From assembly GCA_036346275.1 (NCBI GenBank), contig CM070715.1, forward strand, positions 73,271,667 through 73,335,666: a DNA stretch of 64,000 nucleotides, written 5' to 3'. The notes beneath the pieces are model-generated. The model ran no database searches. It was not told the origin of the DNA and was given only the letters and a program-made list of their open reading frames with translations. Source of the stretch: Otatea glauca. Taxonomy: Eukaryota; Streptophyta; Magnoliopsida; Poales; Poaceae. How positions within the stretch are numbered: position 1 is the stretch's first letter; every line of letters begins with the position of its first letter. Below, in pieces: positions 1 through 12,740 of the stretch. A program made the translations under genes and the position numbers.

Positions 1-553
1 AAGATTAGATCCGAAGCGATACGATCCGATCCGCTCTTTCCAAATCCGACGGACGAGATCTAAACTTACCAAAACAACGCGGCGATCCGACCACTTGATC
101 TCGATCCAACGGCTCGCAGCACTAGGGTTTCGCGAAAGGAGGCGACCATCGATCTTCATCCAACGGTCACACACGCAAGCGGCGGTGGCGGTGACGGCCG
201 CCAAAGAATGGGTCACAAGACGCACAGTCTTCGGGCTTGGCCCAAGATCGTTCACTCGATTTTCAAAAGCTTTTGATTTAAAATAATTCCGAAATTAGAT
301 TAATCTATTTTAAGTAATTAAAATATCGGGAAAAATCCTAAAATTCTCATAAATACTTTGAGACATTCGAGCTCAAATAAAATATTTTTGGTAAAACTTT
401 ATATTAACTTTATCTATATATATTTAGTTTTCACCAAAGGTTCAATATACTTAATTAAAATAAATTTAGATAATTTCGGAAAAATCCAATAAATTGAGAA
501 AATCACAAAAATGCACGTGAGCGAAATTATAAGCCAAATTTTGGGATGTTACA
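1..553 (-). repeat. Partial gypsy LTR (lower-coordinate LTR of copy 1)
   Basis: This is the U3-side end of an LTR, nearly identical to 8811-9363 and 17580-18136. On the minus strand it starts TGTAACATCCC at 553, directly after the polypurine tract at 554-566. The rest of the LTR lies before the window. The short open frame at 95-286 recurs in the other LTR copies only because the LTR is repeated, and is not a gene. Confidence 0.9.
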
Positions 554-566
554 AACCTCCCCTTAA
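554..566 (-). other. Polypurine tract, gypsy copy 1
   Basis: On the minus strand the run TTAAGGGGAGG abuts the TGTAACA end of the LTR. This is the plus-strand primer position of an LTR retrotransposon. The same sequence stands beside the middle LTR at 9364-9376. Confidence 0.8.
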
Positions 567-3500
567 CAAAATCTAGACCCGAGATTCAAGGTCGACTAGG
601 AATAGGTTTGGAAATTCCATCTTGAGTCCTCTTCACGCTCCCAAAGGTTGCCTCATTCTCGAATGGTTGCTCCATGAACTCGCAAAAACGAATCGACTTG
701 TTCACGGTTCTGCGGTCCATGACATCCAAAATTTTCATTGGATGTTCTTTGTAGGTCAAATCATACGCAACTCAATCTCTTCCATAGGTGTCCGCTCTCA
801 CTGCACCAAGACACTTCTTGAGTTGTGACACATGGAACACATCATGCACTTTGCCCGACAAGAATGCGGCAATTCCAACTGATAAGCAACCTCCCCTCGA
901 CGGCTCAAAATTTTGAACGGTCCAACATATCTTGGGGCGAGCTTTCCTTTAGCGTGGAACCTTTTAACTCTTTTCAGAGGGGTAACCCTAAGATACACGA
1001 AATCATCGGGCTTGAAACTTAGATCACGACGTCGATTATCGGCAGAACTCTTTTGCCTTGACTGCGCGATTTTCAACCTCTCTCTTATCATAGCAACTTG
1101 CTCTTCACTTCCTTGAGAATATCAGGGCCAAATATCATACGCTCTCCTGTCTCATTCCAATTTAGCGGGGTACGACAGGCACGACCATATAAAGCTTCAA
1201 ATGGCGACATCTGCAAACTAGCCTGGTGACTGTTGTTATAATCGAACTCGCATATGGCAAACATTTATCCCATGATGTAGTGTAGGCTAAAGCACAAGCT
1301 CTTAACATATCTTCCAAAATCGATTTACTCTTTACGTCGACCATCGATTACGAGGATGATATGTTGTGCTAAAGTTCAAACGCGTTCCCATGGCTTCATG
1401 CAATTTATCCCAAAATCTCGAGGTGAATCGAGTACCTCTCATCGACACTATTTTCTTTGGTACACCATGCAAACACACGATTTCGCAATGTATAGTTACG
1501 CTAACCGGTCCCCGAGTAAGTTGTCTTGGTGGAATGAAGTGAGCAACTTTGGTCAATTGATCCACAATGACCCATATAGAATCATACCCATTTTGAGTTC
1601 TTGGCAATCCGTGTGAAATCCATACCGATTTCTTCCCACTTCCATTCTGGGACTTTTAGCGGTTGTAGCAAACCTGCTGGTCTCTGATGTATTGCCTTAA
1701 CTCTCTGGCATACATCGCACAAGGCAACGTGCTCGGCGACTTCACGCTTCATATTCGGCCACCAAAACCTCTCCTTTAAGTCTGGTACATCTTAGCGCTT
1801 CTGGATGAATTGAATACTTGGAATCATGAGCCTCTTCCAAAATCAATCGCTTAAGTTCTAGTCTGTTTGGCACACAAATGCGACCCTTGAACCACATGGT
1901 ACCTTGGTCGTCCACGGTAAAGTCCTTTGCTAATCCTTCATCCTTTTTAGCCTTGATTCGGTTGACTTTCTCATCATCTTTTTGTCCTTCCCGAATTTGA
2001 TCTTCGAGCATTGGCTTCACTTCCAAAGCAGCTAGGAATCCCTATAAAACTACTTCCAATTTTAAATTTTGCAATTCTCTGCACAGTTCTGACTGTCCTT
2101 CCTGCACCATCATATTCGCCACGTAGCTCTTGCGACTTAAGGCATCAGCTACCACATTTGCTTTTCGGATGGTAATGAATTCCCATGTTATAATCCTTGA
2201 TTAATTCCAACCATCTCCTTTGCCTCATATTGAGATCGATTGAGTGAAAATATATTTCAAACTCTTATGGTCCGTATATATCTCACATCTATTTCCAATG
2301 AGATAATGACGCCACAATTTCAAGGCATGCACCACGGCACCAATTCCAAGTCATCGTAGGATAATTTCCTTCGTGCGGTCTTAATCGCCTTGACGCATAT
2401 CGACCACTTTACCCTCTTGCATCAATACGCATCCAAGACCCTGTCTTGACGCATCACAAGATATATCAAGTCTATTCAACATTAGGCAAAACCAACACTT
2501 TGGGCTGTTGTTAAATGCTTCTTTAATTCCTCAAAACTCTTATCACAATCAAGCGCCCATGAAAATTTCTTTTCCTTTTTCAATAAGCGAGTAAGAGGTC
2601 TCGCAATCGTCGAAAATCCTTCTATGAACCGCGATAATATCCTCGCCATTCCCGTAAAACTTGGACTTGAGTGAGCGGACTTTGGTTGCTCCCAATGCAA
2701 CATCGCCTCCACTTTGCTTAGGTCGACAAAGAACTCCTTCTGCGATCATGACATGACCGAGAAATTCCACCTTTTCCTTCCAAAAGTCGCATTATTGAAT
2801 TTAGCATACATTTGTTGCTCACGCAGCTTTTCCAACACTAGCCTCGGATGATTTGCGTGCTCGCTTCGGTCTTGAATATACCAAAATATCATCTATGAAC
2901 ACAACAACAAACTTGTCCAAGTATTCCATGAAAATCTTATTCATCAAGTTCATGAAATATCTTTGGCGCATTGGTCAATCCAAAAGACATGACCGTGAAC
3001 TCATAATGTCCATATCTTGAAGAGAATGCGGTCTTTGGAACATCTCCCTTGAATCTTTAGTTGATGATATCCGGAACGAAGGTCTATCTTGGAGAACACT
3101 CGGCTCCTCTCAACTGGTCGAATGATCATCAATCCTTGGCAACGGATACTTATTCTTAATCGTCACTTCATTAAGTGCACGGTAATCAATACACATTCTA
3201 AGGCTTCCATCCTTTTTCCTGACAAACAAAACTGGCGCTCCCCATGGCGACGAACTTGGTCTTATAAAACCTTTCTCTAATAACTCGTCGATCTGTTTCT
3301 TCATCTCTACTAACTCATCGGTAGGCATCCGATAAGGTATTTTTGCTATTGGTGCGGTTCCCGGTGCTAACTCAATGACGAACTCGATGTCACGGTTTGG
3401 CGGCATTCCCGGCAGATCTTCTGGAAATACGTCTGGATATTCCCTGACTACTGGCACGTCCTCTATGACGACGGTTCTCATGCTATTAACCATTAATTGA

Positions 3501-3950
3501 CCCTTACGAACTGATGTCGCTCGGAATTCCACCTTTTCTCCTCTAGGGCTCTCAATGGATACAACCCTTCGACCACAATCCAAAACTGTCTTATGCTTGG
3601 TTAACTAGTCCATTCCCAATATGACATCTAAAACTTGGGCATCTAGAATAATCAAGTTCGCTAGGAACTCTACCCCATTAATTATTAGCTTCACCCCCAA
3701 ACACCCAAGGTTAGATCTTAACTCAGATCCTGGGGCTTGTACTAGCATCACACACTTAAGATTTTTCATGCTCAAACCATTTCGGATGCAAAAGCTCGAG
3801 AGACAAAGGAATGCGAAGCTCTGAATCAAATAATATTGCTATGGTCTCGAGTTTACCAAAAATTACCCAAGACGACGTCGATGCTTCACAGGCTCCATCG
3901 GCGGTGATGTGGTTGACTCTACCTCGAATAGTAGCTTGAGGCGTCACTCC
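567..3950 (-). pseudogene. gypsy pol, copy 1 (PR-RT-RNase H-IN-chromodomain), frame-broken
   Basis: Read from high to low coordinates. Protease ~3605-3950: LFDS motif but the following Gly is lost, ending in the family's VILGMD stretch. Reverse transcriptase ~2770-3583: SPWGAPVLFVRKKDGSLRMC, then FIDD catalytic box at 2888-2899. RNase H and connection ~2080-2770. Integrase ~798-2026: His-rich zinc-binding entry around 1750-1900, core with VDQLTKVAHFI and RGTRFTSRFW at 1332-1607, and the GPF motif (PRYVGPFKIL) near 870-930. Downstream at ~570-800 a chromodomain-like stretch (EHPMKILDVMD, IRFCEF) follows. At least six frame breaks separate the pieces. Many differ from copy 2 by one base at CTG/CAG/CG sites, so some may be sequencing errors. 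The protein would act in cytoplasmic virus-like particles and direct integration into chromatin. Confidence 0.85.
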
Positions 3951-5085
3951 CGCTGTCCGGCTCCTCGATTCGCTCCGTCATCGGTGCCTTAGCGGTGTCG
4001 TTCCAAGGTTGAAACGACTTGGCGTGATTCCTCCTTTCGGGACATCTATTAGCATAATGCTGACTTATTGCAATCGTAGCACCTTCGGCGGCCGATCTTT
4101 GACTCCCCTTGAGCATTGTTACCTTGGGCGGCGTCGATAACCTTGTCCGATGGTCGCGGTGCGGTGTTGTTGGCTTGTTAACGACTTGTGGTTGGAACCT
4201 AGCAAACCATTGCGGTGTCATCCTCATTCGCAGTGGTTAGGGCGCCCACAGGTTAGTCATCAAGCGTTTGCAATTTTCCCCAAGCTCCTTGCGCTTATCC
4301 TCCGTAATCAAAGCCTTGTTTACCAATTCTTGGAAATCGGAAAAGTGTGGGTAATCACCCCACTTGCGACCCGAGTTTAGTCCTTTCATGAAGCGGATCG
4401 CTGGTCTTGTCCGTCGCTACGTCCTCAGAAGCATAGCGAGCTAACTGCGTGAATTTGTTTAAGTAATCGGCCACCGGTTGGCTTCCTTGCTTAAGCGCCC
4501 TGAACTCTTCCTTTTTCAGGTCCATCATCCCTTCCGGTACATGGTAATCGCGGAAGGCCGTTGCAAACTCTTCCCATGTGATTTCCATGGGTGCTTCATG
4601 AGCAAAGACACAATAGTTCTCCCACCATTCTCGCAATTGTTCCTCTAGGCGATGGGATGCGTAAAGAACCTTCTCATGGCCTTCACATTGAGTGATGTAC
4701 AATTTCCTCTCAATGGTTCTCAGCCAATCATCCGCTTCCAAGGGATTGACATTTCCTGAAAATGTTGGTGGTCGGGTCCTCATGAAGTCCGACAACTTGG
4801 AGTAAGGACGAGGCCCGCCATTGTTGTTCGGCGGCGGGGTTGTTGATCGCAGCCATATTGGTCATCCACGCATCATAGTCCGTGCATCAACCGAGTTTGC
4901 TTGCGAGAAAAGCTCCCAAGTTCTGCATATCCACTGGCGGTGCTTGCTGCGGGTGGTCCTCCTTCATTGGGATTGTTGCTGAGCGCAGACCACTTCTCGA
5001 AGCCCCATTGTTGCTGCGAGTGTTCACCATCTGCTTGATTGCTTCTTGGGTTAGGAAAGATAGATGTAGCATAGATAAGATGCAA
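3951..5085 (-). pseudogene. gypsy gag, copy 1, frame-broken
   Basis: The capsid domain is readable at 4355-4795: RTRPPTFSGNVNPLEADDWL, followed by the WWENY and EEFATAFRDYHVP stretches typical of plant Ty3/gypsy gag. The nucleocapsid side lies at 3951-4227 and should carry a CCHC knuckle; here the knuckle is broken, whereas copy 2 retains CYDCNKSGHYANRC. The N-terminal part is at ~4860-5085. Gag forms the particle and packages element RNA. Frame changes at ~4230-4360 and ~4800-4870 break it. The start codon is not certain; a methionine near 5072 opens the NTRSNNGAS stretch. Confidence 0.8.
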
Positions 5086-6210
5086 GAATTTCTAAAGGGG
5101 AAACAGTTAAACCCAACTTAAATAATCTTTATTATTATTACTTGGTATGGTTGCTTACAATGCCTAAGGGCTTTGCAACACATCTTGCACACTCAAACAA
5201 ACAATTAAGAACCAAACTAAACATGCAACCTTAACGCCTACTAAAAGGTAAAGGCTAACTTAAGAACGCGACTCAACACTCGAGTCTCAACACAACTCTA
5301 AGACCAACTCTCACTCATCCAACCACCCTGGTGAGATCGATCCGTGCATACACCGGTGGGTGGGTGGCATGGGTGCGAACCTATCTCGTGACCCTCTGCT
5401 GGCTCCTCGGGCTCCCACTCACGCTCTTAGGGTCTTCTTCTTCCTCCTCGGCGACCTCATCCGGCTCTGGGCGACTGGTCCGCTAGCTCCTCGGCCACCG
5501 CAAGGCTTCCTCCAGCTCGCCGATGACTCGGCTGCGGCGCCACGGGTCTTTGAAGCTCTCGCTCGCCACTCTCGGCGCCACACGCTGTCTCCGGCTCTGC
5601 GCAGTGTCCTCGGGTGATCCTCCCGGGCGGTGGCGAACTCAAGAAGGTGTCTGCGAGAGCACACTCTCCTCCACGATCCGTCGACGCCGCACGCCTTTGT
5701 CGGGTGAAGTCGAAACACGGTGTCGCTGGCTCGTAGGCGAGTCGTGGCGGATCCGTCGTGAGAGCAAGTCTAGCGACCTCCGAACTCCGGCCTCGTAAGT
5801 GAACCTCCGGACGGTGATGTGGATCGGTGCGGTGGTCTCGCCGCACTCTCGGCGAAGATGATCGCCTGCGTAAGAACCCCGATGCACACCGTTGACGTTC
5901 CAGTTGCTTCCTCGGTAGAGCGGACGATCAAAGCCTCCAATCACTTGAAGAACTCTCCACAGCTCCATGGCATAGCCACCCTGTCTTGACTCGAAGGACT
6001 AGAAGATCGGCATCTATTCAAAACAAAATTTTGAATAAGATCTCCACTCGAAACGGCAACGAAAAGAAGGTAATTTAGCAAGGATGAGAGTAGGAGGATG
6101 AGATAAGCCAAGAGTTTCATATTAGTAATTTTACCGTTTTCTTTAGAAAATAATTTTGGACACTCCTAAGAGATACCAACTACCTAGGGCCAAGACCTAT
6201 AGTCAGTATG
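5086..6210 (-). other. gypsy 5' leader, copy 1 (untranslated)
   Basis: About 1.1 kb lies between the primer-binding site and gag. The part at ~5400-5970 is strongly GC-rich and yields several overlapping open frames on both strands. Those frames are not kept in the matching region of copy 2 (13870-14985), so they are compositional. The AT-rich part next to gag (5100-5260) shows no coding signal. Confidence 0.6.
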
Positions 6211-6222
6211 GCTCTGATACCA
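6211..6222 (-). other. Primer-binding site, gypsy copy 1
   Basis: On the minus strand the site reads TGGTATCAGAGC, complementary to the 3' end of initiator methionine tRNA as in most plant LTR elements. It stands four bases inside the LTR end at 6227. In copy 2 the same site has lost one base (CTG to CG). Confidence 0.9.
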
Positions 6223-6226
6223 CCTC

Positions 6227-9200
6227 TGTCGGGACCCGAATTTGCAAATCCGGACCCTCTGTGTATACCGCACTAGTCCAGATCACGCTAGTGCACACAG
6301 CTCAACATAGATGCTATCATAGTCACACACAGTGAAATATAGCATAAACTTCATTAATTAATAATAACTGTTGTCTTACATGAATAATGCCTCACGGGGC
6401 TTAAAAAGAGTATCAATGAGAAGCAATGAAATAGAATAAACGCAGTGGCGCTCCGATTCGCCACGAGCAACCGACGAGGCTCGGACCCTAAGCATTCGCA
6501 TCCAAGTAATCCTCCTCCATGAATGGTATAGATTCCTCTTCTTACGAAGTTGTTGTTGTTGGGGTGAGTACATAAAGCACTCAACAAGTTGTGCACAACA
6601 ATGCAAGTCTAATATTTTATATGCTTGGCTTAATCCAAAGGAATGGCTAGTAAGGGTATTTTGCAATAAAGCGAGATTTAACAAGAATACAATAAATAGA
6701 TTGGAAAGCAAGATAAAACAAATACAAGAATTAATAAATTCAAGATTTCAAATACACCAAGTTTCCAATCCTAAATTAATTTTCCACTTTCCATGGCACC
6801 TTGCCATCCCAACAAGTTTTTGTTTAACAAAAGTCTAACCCTTAAGCTGTAATTCCGAGCATTGCCCAATACCGTGAGCACGGCTATTGAATAGATTGTA
6901 CACTCTGCAGAGGTTATGCACTTTACCCACACGATACAACCAAACACCACCAAGGCGAGTGATCATAACAAAGCCTTTACAATGCTACACCTAGACCCAA
7001 GATCGCTCGCTAAGGTTTCAACATCAAGGGTTAAACCACCACAACAGGCCCCCTCTTGCGCCATGTGAGTTAAACCGTAACCGGGACTCACTATTCACCA
7101 CGACAAGATCAAATCTAGGTTTCACAAATTATTCACTAATTTGTCCCATTCCGGACATGTGGTTGCAGAGAGACTCAGTCAAAGGCTTGCAAGGTTAAGT
7201 CCTTAAAGTGATTAAGGCAAGACTTCCACATACCCCGCCAAACTGGCCCACCTTGGCACACCGCCCTTGCCACTTGCCTCAATCTAAAATCATTACCACC
7301 CCGGTTGATTACCAAGCACCACATGCCATCAACATTTCAATCCCGATGTGTGACCTCCTCGCCACGACAACTTGATATCATTGTGTGACAACACATGACA
7401 CACCAATTCATAAACATTGTTCCATATTCCATTAGTCAAGATTAAGTATCGACATTCGGACACATGTGATGACGTGGCATGGCTAAGCAATCTATGACGA
7501 TCTAACTAGCCCATGTTGATTATCAACTATAATTCCACATCCTAGGGTGACAAATAGATCATGGCATATAATTGACAAGGTATGGTTTAATTCAAATAGG
7601 CATATTATCTAATTCCCAGATTAATTGAAATCATTTATACACATAAACTATCATGCATAAAGTTTAAAAGACAAAATAGCGATTTGGTGAAAATTAGGTG
7701 CAACATGATCAAAGCACAACTTGCCTTGGAGTAGGTGCTGGTCTTGATCTGAGTTTGGGTCTTGAGCGACGAATCTTCCTCCGGATCACCGAAAGCGGTT
7801 CAACGTCTACGCTAAACGATGCCAAAATAGCAAATAAACACCAAACCAGAGAGCAAACAAACTCCAAAAATAAAATAAAATTCACCAATAAATAGATATT
7901 GATTTTACAATTTTTTAGAAATTCGAATCACTCAAATCCGAGTTAAAATGCAAAAGATATAGCCTTTTGAAGTTTGAATAACATCAAAATACGAAAATAG
8001 AATTTCGATTTTTCTAAATTATTTTTCTATTGGAAAAGATCTTTATTGCGCAACGTTGACGTCAGCCCTGACTCGGACCAATCAGGCGCTGACACGTCGC
8101 CTGGTCCATGGACTCGGTCCACGGAACCGCCTCTGGTCCACCGTGGACGTGGCCCACGGCGCCGCACCACGCGCTACCGACACGCGGCGCGATCGATTGG
8201 TCGCGACGCCGCCGCGCCGATGCTCGACACGCGGCGCGCGATCCGCGCGACGATCCGACGGCCACCGATCTACCCCTACGTGGCTCAATCCCGATCGTCT
8301 ATTCGGATCTAACGGTTAGAAATTTACCCGAGCGAAACACCGATGAAGAAGCGGCGTGGCTTGATCCGACGGTTGGCGAAGATCCAACGGATGCGTGGCT
8401 CGAGACACGGCGGCGGGCTTGCACCGAGCGGAGGAAGACGACCACCGAACGGCGTTTCGACGCGACTCGGCGAGAAGAAGGGGCGACTCGACGCGACACG
8501 ACGCGAGGAACTCGGATCCGAACCGATTCGGCGGGAGGATGCTCGACGGCGGCGGAATGGCGCAAAAACTTCGCGGCAGACCGCAAAGAACTACGGCGAG
8601 CTCTCGAGCGATGATGGCGTAAACAGCGAAGAGGCTAGAGCTATCTTGGTGCGCAAGGGAACGAGGAACATCGGTGCGGTGCGGCTTTATAGCCTCGGCA
8701 TGCGCACAGGAAGGAAACCCTAAATCACGCGGCGGCGGCGGCAAGCGCGGCGGATTCGAAACCGAATCGAGACGACGATCGAGACCGTCCGATCCAAGAT
8801 GAGCGCCAAGATTAGATCCGGCGATACGATCCGATCCGCTCTTTCCAAATCCAACGGACGAGATCTAAACTTACCAAAACAACGCGGCGATCCCGACCAC
8901 TTGATCTCGATCCAACGGCTCGCAAAGACTAGGGTTTCGCGAAAGGAGGCGACCATCCGATCTTCATCCAACGGTCACGCGCGCGCGGCGAAAGCGGCCG
9001 ACGGGCGCGACAAAGAATGGGTCACAAGACGCACAAAGGTCGGGCTTGGCCCAAGATCGTTCACTCGATTTTCAAAAGCTTTTGATTTAAAATAATTCCG
9101 AAATTAGATTAATCTATTTTAAGTAATTAAAATATCGGGAAAAATCCTTAAAATTCTCATAAATACTTTGAGACATTACGAGCTCAAATAAAATATTTTT

Positions 9201-9363
9201 GGTAAAACTTTATATTAACTTTATCTATATATATTTAGTTTTCACCAAAGGTTCAATATACTTAATTAAAATAAATTTAGATAATTTCGGAAAAATCCAA
9301 TAAATTCGTAAAATCACAAAATGCACGTGAGCGAAATTATAAGCCAAATTTTGGGATGTTACA
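6227..9363 (-). repeat. Complete gypsy LTR (middle LTR of the array)
   Basis: The LTR is 3,137 bp, bounded by TGTCGGGACC at 6227 and TGTTACA at 9363, so it has the standard TG...CA ends. It serves as the 5' LTR of copy 1 and the 3' LTR of copy 2, reading on the minus strand. The upper part, 8040-9060, is GC-rich and holds the promoter. The lower part, 6340-7900, is AT-rich. Open frames within it, such as 8108-8614, are not preserved in the sister LTR at 15004-18136 and are not called as genes. Confidence 0.9.
8685..8691 (-). promoter_or_regulatory. Probable TATA box of the middle gypsy LTR
   Basis: The minus strand reads GGCTATAAAGCCGC here, a good plant TATA box in a GC-rich setting. It is conserved in the LTR at 15004-18136. 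Transcription would start some 30 bp towards lower coordinates and run into R/U5 and the copy 1 internal region. Assignment is from motif and position only. Confidence 0.6.
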
Positions 9364-9376
9364 AACCTCCCCTTAA
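9364..9376 (-). other. Polypurine tract, gypsy copy 2
   Basis: Same AAGGGGAGG run on the minus strand as at 554-566, directly next to the TGTAACA end of the middle LTR. Confidence 0.8.
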
Positions 9377-12300
9377 CAAAATCTCGACCCGAGATTCAAG
9401 GTCGACTAGGAATAGGTTTGGAAATTCCATCTTCGTGTCCTCTTCACGCTCCCGGGTTGCCTCATTCTCGTAATGGTTGCTCCATGAACTCGCAAAAACG
9501 AATCGACTTGTTCACGGTTCTCATGTCCATGACATCCAAAATTTTCATTGGATGTTCTTTGTAGGTCAAATCCTTACGCAACTCAATCTCTTCCATAGGT
9601 GTGCGCTCACTGCACCAAGACACTTCTTGAGTTGTGACACATGGAACACATCATGCACGCCGCCAAAGAATCGCGGCAATTCCAAGCGATAAGCAACCTC
9701 CTCGACGGCTCAAAATTTTGAACGGTCCAACATATCTTGGGGCGAGCTTTCCTTTAGCGTGGAACCTTTAACTCCTTTCGGAGGGTAACCCTAAGATACA
9801 CGAAATCATCGGGCTTGAAACTTAGATCACGACGCCGATTATCGCCAGAACTCTTTTGCCTTGATGCGCGATTTTCAACTCTCTCTTATCATAGCAACTT
9901 GCTCTTCACTTCCTTGAGAATATCAGGGCCAAATATCATACGTTCTCCTGTCTCATTCCAATTTAGCGGGGTACGACAGGCACGACCATATAAAGCTTCA
10001 AATGGCGACATCTGCAAACTAGCTTGGTGACTGTTGTTATAATGAACTCGCATATGGCAAACATTTATCCCATGATGTAGTGTAGGCTAAAGCACAAGCT
10101 CTTAACATATCTTCCAAAATCGATTTACTCTTTCGTTCGACCATCGATTCCGAGGATGATATGTCGTGCTAAAGTTCAAACGCTGCTCCCATGGCTTCAT
10201 GCAATTTATCCCAAAATCTCGAGGTGAATCGAGTACCTCTCATCGACACTATTTTCTTTGGTACACCATGCAAACACACGATTCGGCAATGTATAGTTCT
10301 CGCTAACCGGTCCCCGAGTAAGTTGTCTTGATCGAATGAAGTGAGCAACTTTGGTCAATTGATCCACAATGACCCATATAGAATCATACCCATTTTGAGT
10401 TCTTGGTAATCCGTGACGAAATCCATACCGATTTCTTCCCACTTCCATTCTGGGACTTTTAGCGGTTGTAGCAAACCTCGCTGGTCTCGATGTATTGCCT
10501 TAACTCTCCGCATACATCGCACAAGGCAACGTGCTCGCGACTTCACGCTTCATATTCGCCACCAAAACCTCTCCTTTAAGTCTGGTACATCTTAGCGCTT
10601 CTGGATGAATTGAATACTTGGAATCATGAGCCTCTTCCAAAATCAATCGCTTAAGTTCTAGTCTGTTTGGCACACAAATGCGACCCTTGAACCACATGGT
10701 ACCTTGGTCGTCCACGGTAAAGTCCTTTGCTAATCCTTCATCCTTTTAGCCTTGATTCGGTTGACTTTCTCATCATCTTTTGTCCTTCCCGAATTTGATC
10801 TTGAGCATTGGCTTCACTTCCAAAGCAGCTAGGAATCCCTATAAAACTACTTCCAATTTTAAATTTTGCAATTCTCTCGCATGATTCGATCGTCCTTCCG
10901 CACCATCATATTCGCCACGTAGCTCTTGCGACTTAAGGCATCGGCTACTACATTTGCTTTTCCGGATGGTAATGAATTCCCATGTTATAATCCTTGATTA
11001 ATTCCAACCATCTCCTTTGCCTCATATTGAGATCGATTGAGTGAAAATATATTTCAAACTCTTATGGTCCGTATATATCTCACATCTATTTCCAATGAGA
11101 TAATGACGCCACAATTTCAAGGCATGCACCACGGCACCAATTCCAAGTCATGCGTAGGATAATTTCCTTCGTGCGGTCTTAATCGCTTTGACGATATGCG
11201 ACCACTTTACCCTCTTGCATCAATACGCATCCAAGACCCCGTCTTGACGCATCACAAGATATATCAAGTCATTTCAACATTAGGCAAAACCAACACTCGG
11301 GCTGTTGTTAAATGCTTCTTTAATTCCTCAAAACTCTTATCACAATCAAGGCCCATGAAAATTTCTTTTCCTTTTTCAATAACGAGTAAGAGGTCTCGCA
11401 ATCGTCGAAAATCCTTCTATGAACCGCGATAATATCCTCGCCATTCCCGTAAAACTTGGACTTGAGTGATGACTTTGGTTGCTCCTAATGCAACATCGCC
11501 TCCACTTTGCTTAGGTCGACAAAGAACTCCTTCTGCAATCATGACATGACCGAGAAATTCCACCTTTTCCTTCCAAAAGTCGATTTATGAATTTAGCATA
11601 CAATTTGTTGCTCACGCACTTTTCCAACACTAGCCTCGGATGATTTGCGTGCTCGCTTCGGTCTTCGAATATACCAAAATATCATCTATGAACACAACAA
11701 CAAACTTGTCCAAGTATTCCATGAAAATCTTATTCATCAAGTTCATGAAATATGGCGCATTGGTCAATCCAAAAGACATGACCGTGAACTCATAATGTCC
11801 ATATCTTGAAGAGAATGCGGTCTTTGGAACATCTCCGCTTGAATCTTTAGTTGATGATATCCTAACGAAGGTCTATCTTGGAGAACACTCCGGCTCCTCT
11901 CAACCGGTCGAATGATCATCAATCCTTGGCAACGGATACTTATTCTTAATCGTCACTTCATTAAGTGCACGGTAATCAATACACATTCTAAGGCTTCCAT
12001 CCTTTTTCCTGACAAACAAAACTGGCGCTCCCCATGGCGCATTTAACTTGGTCTTATAAAACCTTTTCTAATAACTCGTCGATCTGTTTCTTCATCTCTA
12101 CTAACTCATCGGTAGGCATCCGATAAGGTATTTTTGCTATTGGTGCGGTTCCCGGTGCTAACTCAATGACGAACTCGATGTCACGGTTTGGCGGCATTCC
12201 CGGCAGATCTTCTGGAAATACGTCTGGATATTCCCTGACTACTGGCACGTCCTCTATGACGACGGTTCTCATGCTATTAACCATTAATTGACCCTTACGA

Positions 12301-12740
12301 ACTGATGTCGCTCGGAATTCCACCTTTTCTCCTCTAGGGCTCTCAATGGATACAACCCTTCGACCACAATCCAAAACTGTCTTATGCTTGGTTAACTAGT
12401 CCATTCCCAATATGACATCTAAAACTTGGGCATCTAGAATAATCAAGTTCGCTAGAACTCTACCCCATTAATTATTAGCTTCACCCCAAACACCCAAGGT
12501 TAGATCTTAACTCGGATCCCGGGCTTGTACTAGCATCACACACTTAAGATTTTTCATGCTCAAACCATTTTCGATGCAAAAGCTCGAGAGACAAAGGAAT
12601 GCGAAGCTCTGAATCAAATAATCTTTATGGTACCGAGTTTACCAAAAATTACCCAAGACGACGCCCGATGCTTCCCGGCTCCATCGGCGGTGATGTGGTT
12701 GACTCTACCTCGAATAGTAGCTTGAGGCGTCACTCCCGCT
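9377..12740 (-). pseudogene. gypsy pol, copy 2 (PR-RT-RNase H-IN-chromodomain), frame-broken
   Basis: This is collinear with 567-3950. Protease ~12390-12740, reverse transcriptase ~11460-12374 with the FIDD box at 11681-11692, RNase H ~10880-11460, integrase ~9650-10850 (PRTQNGYDSIWVIVDQLTKV at 10355-10448 region; zinc-binding entry near 10500-10715). The chromodomain-like tail is at ~9394-9640 and here reads further than in copy 1 (TYKEHPMKILDVMDMRTVNK). Frame breaks fall at different places from copy 1. That means the two copies were broken independently or that the breaks are sequence errors. Catalytic boxes that can be read are intact. Confidence 0.85.

Noticed and set aside
5360..5970. 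Host gene exon in the GC-rich gypsy leader
   Set aside because: Lies between primer-binding site and gag in both array copies, with frames not shared between copies; it is leader sequence of the retroelement.
6211..6222. tRNA gene candidate from the methionine-tRNA match
   Set aside because: Only the 12-base primer-binding complement is present, with no cloverleaf or A/B boxes.
8108..8614. 168-codon open frame in the middle gypsy LTR
   Set aside because: Not conserved in the sister LTR at 15004-18136; GC-rich U3 sequence produces long chance frames on both strands.
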